Shown one piece after another: positions 1 through 12,202 of a DNA stretch of 33,518 nt (within the stretch, counting starts at the first letter, position 1; the number at the start of each line of letters is the position of its first letter). Made by a program: the position numbers and the translations under genes. This DNA is from Monosporascus cannonballus (Eukaryota > Ascomycota > Sordariomycetes > Xylariales): assembly GCA_004154925.1 (NCBI GenBank), contig QJNS01000444.1:1-33518 (forward strand), written 5' to 3'. A model generated the notes under the pieces. It had not been told where the DNA came from and made no database searches. It was given only the letters and a program-made list of their open reading frames with translations.

Positions 1-905
1 AAAATACCATAATTATAGCCATAAATTCCTTATCTGGAATACTCTACGAGAGACGAGAGACGAGAGACCGGGACCCTTCAGTACAAAAAAGAAAGAAAAA
101 GGGAGGAGGGCTGGTGGAGCGACCGACTTCGACGATTTATGGCATTGTCGGTAGAGGACGCAAGCCCCTTGTACGATAACGCAGCAGAAAAGGCCTTTTT
201 TAATACAAGCCGATTCCAGCATTTCCAGCGGAAACGGGGTGAGGAGACTTCAGACGGCGTGGCCTTGAAGAATAGCGAAGAGCTACAACCACAACCGCCA
301 TCACCACCACCGGACCTATCCGCACTGTCCAGGCTGTTATAGACCACCAACGGACGACATGTAACGCGAATCACGAGGAGCAGGATAGACAATGAGTGGG
401 ATGGGTGGGAGGTGTATTACAACCCATTCGATTTCATTCCCTCGCCCCCTTTAACCCCACAAACCCCTCCTACTCCAACTATGTGGATTCAATTCTGACA
501 TCCGGCCGCTGAACAGATGCAATCAAAATATCAAATGCCAATGCCCAATGCCGACGGATGAGTAGGTTATTAATCAAAGCAGAGGCGGCAGCGGCAGCAC
601 CCGCTGCAAACCGGCCACGTTTGGAAGATAATTGAACACACCGCCGAACCTTTTCCTCCTCCTCCGCTCTACCTAGATGATTACCATATGCCAGTCGTCA
701 AATACCACATCGTCCTGTGTCTCCCCGGAGGAAATTTTCACAACATTACTAATATACAAGTTTTACTTATCCACACCAGCCCATCGGGAGCACGTCGGCC
801 AGTCAGCCACTGCAGATAAGCGCGGCAGGTAGGGGAAGTCTTGGGCCACAAACAGGCAACCCGTACACATCTACTAACGGTCGACAAATCAGCTGGCTTA
901 ACCGA
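1..905. other. 3' flank of the RhoGAP gene, no supported gene
   Basis: This stretch lies downstream of the minus-strand RhoGAP gene and should hold its 3' UTR. It has a purine-rich segment at about 50-115. An ATG-started open frame of 67 codons lies at 139-342 on the plus strand, begins MALSVEDASPLYDN and ends in a Pro-rich stretch; no domain is recognisable and I do not call it a gene. I see no RNA gene or repeat of note. Confidence 0.5.
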
Positions 906-3525
906 TCAGTCCTCGTCGAAGATTTGGTACGTGTTCTGTAGGATGGTGTCGACGACGCGGACCTGCCAGCCGGCGTCGGCGATGTTACTGCCGGCGCCGG
1001 TGCCCATGAGGGTGGGGCCGAAGACGATGGCGAGGTTCTGCGAGTTCATGCGGTTGACGGCGGAGTTGTCCATGACGCGGTGCAGGTGCAGCGTCAGGGC
1101 GCGCAGCGTCGCGTAGTTGGGGTCCGGGAGGCCGTTGATGATGGCGTGCAGGCTGTCGCGCCTCACGATGTCGTCGTCGTTCTTGGCTGCCTCGATGAAG
1201 TCGGCGTAGTGCTCGCCCGTCAGCAGCGGGTCCGGCAGGTCCCGCAGGAATTGCTTCAGCAGGCCCGCCACGCTGTTGACGTCGTGGAAGAAGTTCTCTG
1301 GGTTGCGGAAGTCGAGGATCCGTGATTCCGAGTCTGCCGGGCGGGTGCTGGCCGTAAGCGTCTGACGGCGGTGCTGATGGGGAAAGGAATGGTAGGGAAA
1401 AAAGGGAGAAAGGGGGGCGGGGGGGGACTAACCGGTGTCAAAGAGGTTCTTCAGCTTGTTGACATGCGTCGCGGAGCCGGATAGCCTGTAGATGCCCTCT
1501 ACGGGGAGGCCGTACAAGTCGACAGCCTGTATGCATTGGTATACAACCATGGGCACGGCTAGGGAGTCGCGCTCATATAATCGCATGAGCGGAATGCCAA
1601 ACACCTGTTTATTTCTAGGGCCGACGGTGCTGGGAGGTGACACTGAGCGCATCGGATATTCTATTAGTTGCTGTCCGGGAAACATGGAAGGCGTCGGATC
1701 ATTCGTCTGGAGAGGATCCTCCGCCCTAGGTGATTGCATCTGGAACGGCAAGGCTCCGAGCTGTGGCGGGCCGCTCTGGGTGTTTATGCTGCCGCCCATC
1801 CCACCGTCGAAACGCGATTGTGTGGGAGCAATCTGAGTCGAGTTTCTCACGTTGTATGGTTGCTGAACCTGTGATGTCGACTGGCTCAACAGCGCACCGT
1901 GACTGTAGCTCCTCTCGTGCCCAATATTCGGAGGTGGACGTTGTGCGCCAGACAGTGGTGGTGGACCGCTAAGTTTCTGGCTTGGGCTGTGTTGATTCAG
2001 CGGTGATAAATTCGTGTCCAGTCCGCCCGGCCATGGGCCCATTGGCGCTGCTGGTGGTATTGGCTGTGAGGGCGACGTTGGGTGGCCTGGTTGGTTCGGT
2101 TGCGTTGGAGGCGGCGCCTGTTGTTGGTGCATCTGGTGCTGGTTCATCTGGTTCATCTGACCCGTGGACATGTTATGTTGGGGGTTGAGTACCTATCTAG
2201 ATTAGTCCTGGGTAAATAGCTCCAAGGCGGTGTAATAGTTCTCACAGGGTTCCGTTCGTATTTAGGCTCCGAGGTTCTAAGGGGCACCTTGCTATGGCAG
2301 CTGGTAACATAGTTTACGAAGTCCTTCTTGTTATCCACCGCATGGATGACTTCTTTCAGACTGCGGGTGAACTGGGCTGCAAAAGCGGAGTTCCTCAGGG
2401 GGCTGATGACCAAGCCATTACTGAGAAGGAGCTTCTCATTGAAGGAGGCTATGTCAAGGTTAGTCCAGCCTACATACCAGGAGACTCGGCTTCAAACCTA
2501 CCAAACTTTTGCATTTGTAGCGTGGTTCCCGCATCGCATTCTCTAGTAAGGTCCTCCAAAGCTCTGACGGCCTCCGGGCGGGTCGTCGACTCCACCGTCG
2601 CCTTCTCGGATTGGTATGCCTGAACCTTGCCCATGTAGTCCGTGTCGGCGGCTTGCACTTTGCGCAACAGGTCTTCCTCGTGCTGAGCGGCGGACTTGGG
2701 CCCTTTGAATCCGAATACCTTGGCTCCCTGCCTAGCCTCACCGGTCCGCACTCGGTCGTATTCCTCGGCTAAGGAGTCGTACTTGGTCTTAGACTTGCGC
2801 ATGGCGTTCTCGAGAGCAACGAGCCGATTCTCAGCGTCCATGCCGGTCTGCTTCCATCCCTTGCGGTGCTTCTCGGCGACTGCGGCCACCTCGAGCAGGT
2901 CCTCATGCATCTGGTGGAGGGATAGGGCAAACTGCACTCCGTTCTCGGCCATCCGCTCGTGAATGGCAAGCATCTCCTCGGTCGCCTGAGCGAACGTTCC
3001 CTGTCGATGGTCGTGATGGTGAATATTGTCTTGGGTGGTCCTACACAGCTTCTTCATGCCTTTTGCGTGGTCATCTTCGAGTACGGATCGTTTCTTTAAA
3101 AAGACGGCGAATTCCTAAGACCGCACAAGGTACGGGTTACTATACGGTTGCTAGAATAGGAAGTTTACCCGACGCGGATGCTTGCTTACCTTGGCGGATG
3201 CGATGCTCTGCTTGAGCCTATTAAGCAGAGTAGCAACACCAATCTGCGCGTGTACGTTAGCGGCGACAATCTATCTCGCAGGAGACGTCCATAGGATTCG
3301 TACTTCTGAAGCCAGGACTTCTTGGACCTGCTTTAGAGCTTGGGACTCTGGGCCCTCAGCCGAACTGTTTCCATCAGCTGGATCGGTTGTAAGAGCGCCG
3401 CCGTTCTCGTCGTCTGGGCTCTTAGCATTTTCTACCGACATATTGCCGGAGGTCTCATTTGGGTCTGTTTGCGATTTTGGAGAGGAAGACGTAAGGTCCG
3501 GCGATTGGCGGCTAAAGTCTGCCAT
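906..3525 (-). CDS. rgd1: F-BAR and RhoGAP domain protein (Rgd1 type), six exons
   Basis: A GTPase-activating protein for Rho-family GTPases that also binds curved membrane; yeast Rgd1 acts on Rho3/Rho4 in polarised growth. Exons on the minus strand are 3525-3304, 3243-3190, 3114-2502, 2448-2246, 2192-1433 and 1333-906. All phases match and give 759 aa. The introns are 60, 75, 53, 53 and 99 bp, with donors GTACGA, GTAAGC, GTAGGT, GTGAGA and GTTAGT. Residues 1-60 are Ser/Pro/Asp-rich. An F-BAR module spans about 63-345 (GMKKLCRTTQD near 111, HERMAENGVQFALSLHQMH near 144). A Gln/Pro-rich linker spans 365-560. RhoGAP spans about 562-750, with the arginine finger in GIYRLSG (R600), KQFLRDLPDPLL near 644 and NLAIVFGPTLM near 717. 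The third donor was placed at TTTG/GTAGGT rather than the downstream GTATGT, because it gives KFASFNEKLLL, the expected F-BAR continuation, and a 53-bp rather than a 29-bp intron. Everything needed for catalysis is present. The gene assignment is firm; the exact Rho substrate is inferred. Confidence 0.95.
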
Positions 3526-5456
3526 GTCTTAGCGACGGACGAACACGTCGACCCTCTGGCCAGTTGATTCGGTTCGGCTGGAATGCGGGTGATTCTTCGG
3601 CGGTGATCGGATCGCCGTGTTATTAACTAACTCGTTTGCGACAGATCTTCTCGTCAAGGCCGGAAGGGGTTGCGAAACTTAAGTCGGAGGGGCGGTAGAT
3701 TTCATGCAATTGCGCCACTATACAAAAACCAAAACCCAACAACGTTTGGTCGGTCGGGTCGACGTTAGAAGACCTGCGGCTCGGCTTACTTCGTACCAAG
3801 TGAGGGGATAATAATAAAAGAGAGTCGAATTTCCGGGCCCTGGGAACACGAGGTCGCATCTAGTTGCCAAACTACACCCCAACACGACCCAACTGACGAT
3901 CGATGTATGTGTGGTATGTGGTATGGGACGTAGCCCCAGTCGGCGCTCCAGTAGCCGGCGTTACCTAACTTAATGTATCTCTGCCTTGAACTTTCTGTGG
4001 CTGTGCACGAAAAGCAACGTAATTGTTGCCAAGATGCCAAGGAACTTCCCGTACCAGTCCCTGAGTCCCTGGAAATTCGAAGGACAGCGAACATACCCGC
4101 TAGTCTGAAAATGGTTAGTCCACTATTCGACCCCTCTACTACCAACCACCTCACATCTCTTAGTATTGCTCCATCTCTTCAACGCCCGCATATATCGTGC
4201 TCTTTACTCGCGCCTTAGGGGTTGATAATAAGAAACACATTGGCTTTTGTGGTGATTTTCCGACGTCAAGGGCAGATATGGGTTCGTTAGATCCTATCTA
4301 TTTTGCCCGCTGTTTGGGAAAACATTCGTGTCCTGTGGAAAAGGGGCTCCTCACACAACACCACCTTCTCGGAAGTTGTCCCTTTGCAGCATCATCTATA
4401 TACCATTAGGACTAGTCGTAACCCAGACAGCGTAGTAACGGGCAGGCTTGCAGTCCCAACAGGTTCATGGTAACCAATTACGCAGCACGATTGCCAGCCC
4501 CAGGTCCCCGTCTTGCCCATGTGAGTATTGACAACAATACACACTGGTTTCCTGTAGACTTGGAAACTGAAGATCTAAAGAGTGAGAACGACAGCCACGC
4601 ATGTTGGTAGAGCGGCTTGGGGATGTTGGAGTTATCTGATTATCAAATGAGTGTTGTCCCCGAGGTAGAACTGGATTGTTAAGATACCCGAGCGCCTTAT
4701 AGATGCGGGCAAGCTACATACGTGTGAATGCAGAGCAATGGCCTGCTGCCCATGCTACGACAAAGCCATGGGTGATACAGTGCATCAAAATCCCCAAGTG
4801 CGTGAGACAGGAGTTGGAGAGTGTTGGCTAATTCAAGTACGGGAGGTTTCGGGCATTATAGTATTATGACAACGGTGTGTCCATTAGGGGACGTGAGTTC
4901 TAAGAGTCTGTAACGGAGGCTGCCGAAACGTAAATATAACGAGCATCTCAATAGCCACACCCGATGATTTCACAGAGACAGAGGCGTGAACAGACTTTTC
5001 TCAATTGTAGTTCGTGTTCGTGTCTTGGGTGTATCTAGACTTATAGTAAGAACAATGCCTCATACTCGCCGTACCGCTCGCCCCTTCCACCAAGGACACG
5101 GAGCAATGCGAGAAAGAGCCGCCTCTCTGGCAAATGTTTGTAGCTCTTCCAGTTACAATGAGCAATAAGCTTCCATTTCCCCCTTTGCTCTCCAACCACA
5201 CGCCATCCATCATTTCTGGGCTTCATCAATTATCATTCACTACCTCCGTCGCTCGCTCAACGTCTTGGACGGCGTAATCGAAAAGTGCGTTCCCGCCTAT
5301 AAACATTAGCTATGTAAACATACATGAAAGGTCCACTGGGTATAATAGTCTACAAGAGTCGATTCACGGCCGACATGGACCACATATATCCCAACCTACT
5401 GAGGCAAAGCATCCATCCTCCGCGAGCAGCGGAGTTCTACTACTGCACCATCCATC
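3526..5456. other. Intergenic region, no supported gene
   Basis: This lies upstream of the RhoGAP start and so should contain its promoter. A branch-site-like ACTAAC followed by TTTTCAG occurs on the minus strand near 4105-4125, so a 5'-UTR intron is possible but cannot be shown. The open frames here are short, lack domain signals and mostly begin at non-ATG codons. Confidence 0.45.
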
Positions 5457-6358
5457 ATGTCCTCCATTGCATCCTGCGCACAAAAGCGACCCGGGCTCAA
5501 TACCGTAGCCGGGGTCGGCACCATAACCGGCCTAGACACCATAGTGCTCCAGAGCGGCCAGCGGACGGCGAGTGCGCGTGGCTTTTCTTTTCCCTGAAGG
5601 AAGCAGTTCAGTATCGTGTTCACGACCGCCCGGGTCCACTACCGCGCAGCGATAGCAGCGACGCCCTGGCGACATCTCTCGGCCAGCTCAATCTCGCAAA
5701 TGCCGAACCAGATAGGCGGCCAAGTGACGGTGCGGAGCGTCCTGCGCGAGCGCGAGGTTGCTGTCCTGCCGCACACGGCGAGGGCGATACCATCATGCTA
5801 GACGCCGAGACCGCAGCAGCAGCCGACGTCGTCCGTGTTCCGATGTACCGTCCGGAGAATGCCCTGTCGTTTATCCCGTACGACAACCCGGTGGTCATCG
5901 ACATCGACTGGGACGAGTCGCCCAAGTTCACCGGAATCGCGCTCTTCCGGTACACGGACGTCTTCGGACGCGCCGCCGTCCAGCCCTCGGGGGAATGGGG
6001 CCGCCTGCGTCACTACCTCCGGCCGCTAGACAGAGACGAGGAGGGCTGCTGCGATCCCGTGCTCCGTCGGGCCCGCGTCTGGTGCTGCTGGGCGCAGGGC
6101 TTCGAGTTCCTGGAGTTCGAGCTGCGCTGGGTGCTCACGCTCGTCTACGACTTCGTCAACGTCATGATCGCGCGCCAGAAGGCCGGCGGGTACGGCCACG
6201 AGTCGGCGCTGCTCTAGGAGGGTCGCCTCCACCTGTATACCCTGATCAGCGTCGCGGAGGACCTGGTGGATCTGTTCAATGTCCAAGGGATGGAGTTGCC
6301 CTCACTGGACTGGTGGCAGGGCTATGACGGTAGCGAAATACCAGATCCGGTGGTTTAG
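5457..6358 (+). pseudogene. Decayed protein-coding gene of unknown family (two stops, one frame change)
   Basis: Four consecutive coding-like segments read in one direction. Segment 1 starts at ATG 5457 (MSSIASCAQK) and ends at TGA 5595-5597. Segment 2 continues in the same frame from 5598 (RKQFSIVFTTARVHYRAA) to about 5790. The reading then changes by one base into the frame of ATG 5795 (MLDAETAAAADVV), which runs to TAG 6215-6217. The same frame stays open for 46 more codons (EGRLHLYTLISVAEDLVDLF, then DWWQGYDGSEIPDPVV) to TAG 6356-6358. Segments 2 and 3 favour G or C at third codon positions, as expected for coding sequence. The internal stops could have arisen by C-to-T changes (CGA to TGA, CAG to TAG), the kind that repeat-induced point mutation makes. 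The full reading would be about 300 residues; I do not recognise the family. Alternatives are an unrecognised intron for the frame change, or a shorter live gene of 140 aa at 5795-6217. I see no good splice sites. Confidence 0.6.
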
Positions 6359-8714
6359 GAGTAACAGCGTTTTGCATATCTTTTCTGTTTTATAGATATC
6401 ACCGAAAGAGCGAGATTGTGCGGGAACAAAGGGAGCAGATGGAACTTTTAGCATACAACCCAGAGGAGTTGATAATAGCGATGGATATCCTTTTCTTCTT
6501 CACTTTAATATCTTGCATTTCTTGTGTTGTATCTCGATGCCTGCGGCTCCTAGCTGTTTGGACCAGAGCGGCCTGTACTCCGATGACTCCTGCAAATGCC
6601 AGATACCCGTTATGAGGAATATATGTATGACATCCGCTCTGTATTGCAGCACGACGTACCACCATCATAGCAACCTGGCAGATAAAGTTGGTGCTCATAT
6701 AGATAGTTTTTAGGTAGGACAAGACCTAAAAGGGGGTAAAAGTCCTGGAAGAAAGCTTGCCCACCTCTCGCGTGGATACAAAGGTATTAATAATGCCGCT
6801 AGGCTACTTATACCCGATCTCGTTCTCCCCAGGAGCATATAGGGGCTATGTCCTACCGCACTGACAGTCTATATTCGTGCCCGCTCTCTGCCGTGATATT
6901 GATCCAATTACCGTCCTATTGCATGATTACTCCTACTACTTCCTTACCTGCATACATTATCATGACCGCCTGTTCCCGTACCATGTGAACGTGCTCACCC
7001 TATCTTCTATCCAGTCACGATCATGAGCCATGTGAAGTGGAGGCGTTAGGGAGAAACCTCCCCGTCCCTCCTCCCTTTCCCCTTCCCCGCTGGTTTGCTC
7101 TAAGCCCCCCGATACTTACCTCACACAGAACTCCAAGACCACAACTCCCCTAAGCGCCAAATACTACACCATCCCGGCGATAGTGTCGATCAGCGGAGAA
7201 CGCAGAGCGACCCCTAGGGAACCCCCACCAGCTCAGCACGGGGGGGTCGACGCAACCTCAACAACGCCTGAGACCACATGCATACATTTACGCACATCTA
7301 CTACGCGTCCCCAAGATACCCTCGATACACAAAAAACCCGTCGGGCAGCCAGCGTAACACATCAGCCACTCGAATTAGTTAGCCCTACCTAGAAGGTATT
7401 GGGCACACATACGTAGCTTGGTGTGTACTACAACACCTACCTGGATACCTACCTACGCAATATCAGGCCCCCCCGCACGCTCGAATCCATGTATCATGTC
7501 ACATATTCACGATCCAGATCCCTCCAAACCAGATACATCAGCACTCGATCCATGTAACATGAAGCTCTCGCCGCAATGCCCGCCCCACTGACTCGACAAC
7601 CCCCAATCTAAGTACGCACTTACACACCCACCCCGATTGCCCGCCAGTCTACGCTATTGTCGTACAGCAGCATAGGGTACGCGCAATCGTGAGCGAACGC
7701 GGACGGCAGAAGGAGGGCAGCGATCTCGGGTCGTTCGCGGGACGCGCGAGCCGCGTGATGCAACTCTTTGTCTGGGCTGTCTGTCGGTCGCTCGGCCTGG
7801 CTGTCGGGGAACGTCCGGAATGCTCGGCCCTTGGCTGGCTGGCGCCGTGTCGGGGACGCGCGTCGTCGCCGCGCGGGTGGTCGATCACGTTTATCTTTTC
7901 CGCCTTTCCACGCCACCGGGCAGCCGGCCTCCTTGTCGTCTGCGTGTCTGGTCTGGTCTGGTGGTCTCGAGCTGCCGCCAGAGAGCTAGCTGGCACGTAC
8001 GCGCGTATGACGGATGACGTAAGCCCTAGGTTAGTTAGCTAATGGGTTTTTACCGCATCCAATGCGATGGCTTCGTGACTTCGAACCCGGGATTTGTCCC
8101 TAACAAGAGCCTGGAGTCGAAGCGAGGAGAGCGTCACACAGCAGCGCTCACTGTCCAGGGCCCAGGAGAGTCATTGACTAACAGTATGTATGTTGGCCCA
8201 CTGTTCTTCATAGCGTCCACCAGGATATAGTACAGAATCAAAGTAACCGCCTTCCATTCCTATACGGCGGCAAAATCGCCGTTTCCTAGCGGGGTATAAT
8301 TGTTTCCCTTTATCTCAAGTCAAAGCCCTTCAGCACCATGTGCCCTGGTATCGTCTTCTCGTTGTAATTCCATCATAGATTTTAATACGTGACCGTTGCC
8401 TAGAGTCATAGAATCTGTTGCCTGTACCAGCTGAAAGCTCAGAAGACATCTTAGCGCCGAAAGAACCAAAAGGCCTGGAGATAGCACTCTCCAAACCCTC
8501 TTTAGGTGAGATATCCACCGTTTGACTGGGTGGTAGATAAAAGGTAAGGGCGTGGATATTGAATGCAAACAATATGGATCGGATGGTGATTGGTTAAATG
8601 CTATCAGTGAGTAGAACGCCGTCTAATGCATGACATATCGAATTCTGTGCACGGGGCGGACCGCGACAAATTACGCAATTATACGAACTAAGGAAATAAG
8701 AGCGAGCGAAGATC
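6359..8714. other. Intergenic region with a GC-rich island
   Basis: No gene is supported. About 7640-8000 is clearly GC-richer than its flanks and holds long overlapping open frames on both strands of Arg/Ala/Ser-rich composition, which is what high GC alone produces. A minus-strand frame at 6399-6698 (ATG at 6698) is open for 99 codons but has no recognisable domain. The part just below 8715 should hold the 3' UTR of the neighbouring minus-strand gene. Confidence 0.45.
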
Positions 8715-11700
8715 TCAGCCCCAGATGGGGGCGTTTCGGTATGCAGGAGAGTTGTAGCTGTGGAGGACTCGGTAAGGGAGGGGATTTCCGTGCGGATCGC
8801 AAGAGCCCCAGCTGTGGTTTCGATGATGCCTGCGAGGAACATAGGAAATATTACGTGCTGGTTGATTCAGCTGCTGCGATCTCAAATGGGCGCTCCGTGC
8901 GTTGGGGGTATACGCATGTCCTTTTTTCTGAGGCGTGGGTGGGAAGTACGGATCGTTCCGCGGGTGCAATCCGGTATGGCCATCATAGCTAGATCGATGC
9001 CGAACTGGTTGCGGATTGGACTGTAGAGCCTGATCCTGAAAAGAGTTTGCTCTCGAAGAAGCCGCGCTGCTGGGGGTAGAGTAAATGCTAATAGAATACT
9101 GCTTATCAAATTCGAAAGACGGCCCTTTGACTCGGTAGGTATCATTATTAGGCGGAATATTCTGATTGGGGACGCGATACTCTCCGGTCTTTGTGCTGGA
9201 AACTCTCCACTGACGCACATCCACTTCCGGATATGTGGGTAATGAACTCGAAGGCTCATAGTGAAGAAAAGGTTGTGGCTGCTTAAATGAATAGCCCCGG
9301 ACATTCTCAAAGCTGGGTTCCCGGGCTATTGGCGTTGCTGTTGAATGTGATGCGGCGGCATTACGAGGGTGACTACTGGGCTCTTCACGGCTCTCCCTGT
9401 GTACGAGCTGAGGCGCGCTACGCAAACGAGGAGCTCCAGGAGGAGCATATTTCGGCCTGTATGTAACACACCCTTGGTTGCGTGTTTTCATGCTCACCGG
9501 AGGGGGACTCTTCGTCGTTGGGGGGAGCTCGGCCGGCGTCGGAAACCGAGGAGCATAGGCTGATGCTCCCGCTGTGACCTTCGGGGCGGACGACCTGGAT
9601 TGCAGGCTCCTGATCGTTGGTGGTGTCGCCGAGTTTGTCCTTGTGGGGGTGGGGACAAGGTGGGCTCTAGTCTCACTTCCGGCGGCTGGTAATGAACGGT
9701 CTTCGAGACGTCGATTACCAGAATCGATGCGGGTAGAGCCTCTATTCGGATGACGCGGGGGGACCAGTTTGGTGTTTTCCCCGAGATCTTCGGATTTGAC
9801 ACGCTGGTGCATCGATGTCCTGGCACCCAATTTTCTAGCCGCAAACGATGCGGTATCATGAACTGTTGATGTTCTCCTATCATCGAGAACCTTGCTTGGA
9901 TTCGGGTATCGCTGCTCAATTTCCATATTCGGCGAATTGCGCTTTTCCGCTCTAGACGGAGAAACTGCCTCAATCCCATCCCCGGACGCCTCAGCGCTGC
10001 CAACGCTCAGGATAGTGCCCAATGTATCTTTGCTACGTTCAGATCTCAATATATCGGTCCTTATCGGTTTTGGAAAAGATCGACTGCGCTTATGTAGCTT
10101 CTCCTGGGCATCTTGAGGTACAGGAGGGATACCCGTCTGCTCGGATGGATGCGTGTGCGTCGTGTTAACTGTGAAGGGTGCTCGGGCAAGGCTTAAGAAC
10201 CTCCGGAGCCCCCTCTGATTTCGTGCCGCAACGTCGATGCTCAAAGTCGAGATAGAATTGGTCAGGCTCGTTGAACCCGACTTAGACTCCGCTGGAATTT
10301 GTGCGCCGACCCTGTCCTCACCACGATTATCGGCTTCGGATATACTAGATTTGCTTTTCTTTAGGGAACTGAGCAATCGACGGTTTCGGCGCGGAGGAGG
10401 AGACGTTACTCTCGCCGCATCCGAATTCGTGCTGTGGTCCTCCTCTGGCACAGACAGCCGTGACGCGCCATCCCAGATCTCTAGACCGGCTCCGGTTGAT
10501 CTTTGCTCCTCTGCTTTGATGGCCCGATCATGAAGTGGTGTTTTAGGACAGTTCGACTCACCACCTGAGTGGGTGTCCCGTTCGTGCATGTGCCTTCTAG
10601 AGGAACATGAGCGAAGTGACACATTAGAACTATAACCGGAGTCCGCTTTGGCCAAAGGCTTAAACGGTACTTCCGATACTGGGCCCGCCCCAATCCCACT
10701 GTCTGCGCGACTGAGTTCCGTGGTGATCTTTCCGTCTGACGCCGGACCAGGACGTGGTGGGTGCGGCTTAGCGTTAGGGTCTATCCGTACGTCCAACACT
10801 TCAATGCTGAAGGATTCGCGTGGCTCATCTTCGAAAAGATCGTCTTCTGCAGCAGTGTGCTTGCTGGTGACTTGCAACTGGGGAGACCTGGGTGTTGGCG
10901 TCGTCGCAGGAGGAGATAACTGACCCATTAAACCGTCTTGCAAGTTTTGGTGTGACACCTGGGCCTTAGTGAGACGACTGTTGTCATGGCTCAACGGAGG
11001 CATTGAATAGGGACGGAGGCTGCCTTGTCGAGTCGGCGCACCTTCCGGGATAGAGTAACCTTTCCTAGGCAGGACCTTGGCATCATCGTCCACCAGCCGC
11101 TTTCCAAAATAATCGCTCTTAGCTTGGGCCCTTGACGATGGTTGCAAAACCCGACCTTCCTCATCCTCGCTAGCGGGACCAGCAGTAGGGCTCCTCGTAG
11201 GGCTGCCGTTGGTTATTCGCAGAGTGCCAAGCTTGAAAGCTCCGGTTTGCTTGTAATCAGCATCGGACGGAGTAAGAGCACGAGGAATAGACGCCGGGTC
11301 ATCCGCCGCTAATGGTACAGCAAACGAGTCGACTCTGGTAGGCTCCAGCGATGCTCGACGGGCGGGAGCGGAAGGCAGACTATTTCTGGTTCTCGGATTG
11401 GAGGGCATTCGAGTTACAGGCGCAGCCGTGCGAGTAGCAACACCAGGTGTTGTTAAAAACGACCTTCTGCGCATTGGCGTATACAGCGAAACCTCCGAAC
11501 CTGTCCGAGACAACCTGGCTGCTGTTCCCTCAGGGGATTGTCCGCTCAGGTTGTTCCCCATCGCTCCCGGTACCGAGAACTGGCCATCAGATATTATTGA
11601 ACTCTCTTCATGTGACGGTTCCTCCGCGAGGTTTAAAAGCCGCCTCGACTCGTACAATGACGGATCATAATTAGAGGATCTGCGCGATCCGTTTCTCGAG

Positions 11701-12202
11701 ATGCTTCTAAATGAGGTTCTTGAATTAGCCTAGGTAATGTCCAGCGGCATTGGTAATGCACTTACGCCCGAGGATTCCCACATGAGCCCCAATCCGACGT
11801 GCCCGCTATCATCGAATTGGCCCTGCTCGGTCGAGAAACTTGCGTAAGGGCTATCGTTCCAGTACTGCCCCTCCTGCCATAACGGCCCTTCCTCTCCTGA
11901 GAAGAATTCGGGCTGGAAAGTTGACTTGATGCAGAGCCCCACGGCTCTATACCCAAGAAACCCTCCGCTATCTCGCCGGACCTTACTTCAGTTTCTGATG
12001 GACGGTGCATTGGCGAAGGTGGCGAAGTATATTCGGGGCGCAGAGGGAGAGGTTTCGTATTCGGAACGCGGCGCGTGGATTCGGAGAAGCCATTGGAACT
12101 CAGCAGACTGGTACTCGTAGGATTTCCGGTTTTGGGTTTGGACAGCTTGTGAGCGGCCTTGAATCCCTTCTTTGGGGCTTCAGTAGATGCCGAGTTCCCC
12201 AT
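8715..12202 (-). CDS. Large disordered protein with predicted N-myristoylation signal
   Basis: Exon 1 is 12202-11766 and exon 2 is 11706-8715. The 59-bp intron (11707-11765) has donor GTAAGT, branch GCTAAT and acceptor TTTAG, and phases match for 1,142 aa. An in-frame GTG lies 33 bases upstream, but the ATG at 12202 gives MGNSASTEAPKKG. That fits the N-myristoyltransferase consensus (Gly2, Ser/Thr6) and is followed by Lys at 11, 12, 15, 19, 22 and 24, a myristate-plus-basic membrane anchor. Almost all the rest is Ser/Pro/Arg/Thr-rich low complexity without a recognisable domain, including many RxxS-type possible phosphosites. Short ordered-looking islands are YESRRLLNLAEEPSHEE near residue 164 and the extreme C-terminus (HHRNHSWGSCDPHGNPLPYR, then RVLHSYNSPAYRNAPIWG). 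A signalling scaffold at the plasma membrane is inference only. I do not recognise a named family, though an open frame this long argues for a real gene. Confidence 0.85.

Noticed and set aside
841..1325. Plus-strand open frames opposite the RhoGAP domain
   Set aside because: Antisense shadows of a well-supported coding exon.
2470..2501. 29-bp intron using GTATGT for the third RhoGAP intron
   Set aside because: Too short for a fungal intron, and it would insert residues into a conserved F-BAR segment; the GTAGGT donor gives 53 bp and the expected peptide.
8085..8105. Minus-strand GGGTTCGAAGTC resembling a tRNA T-arm
   Set aside because: The stem does not pair on the 3' side and no cloverleaf fits.
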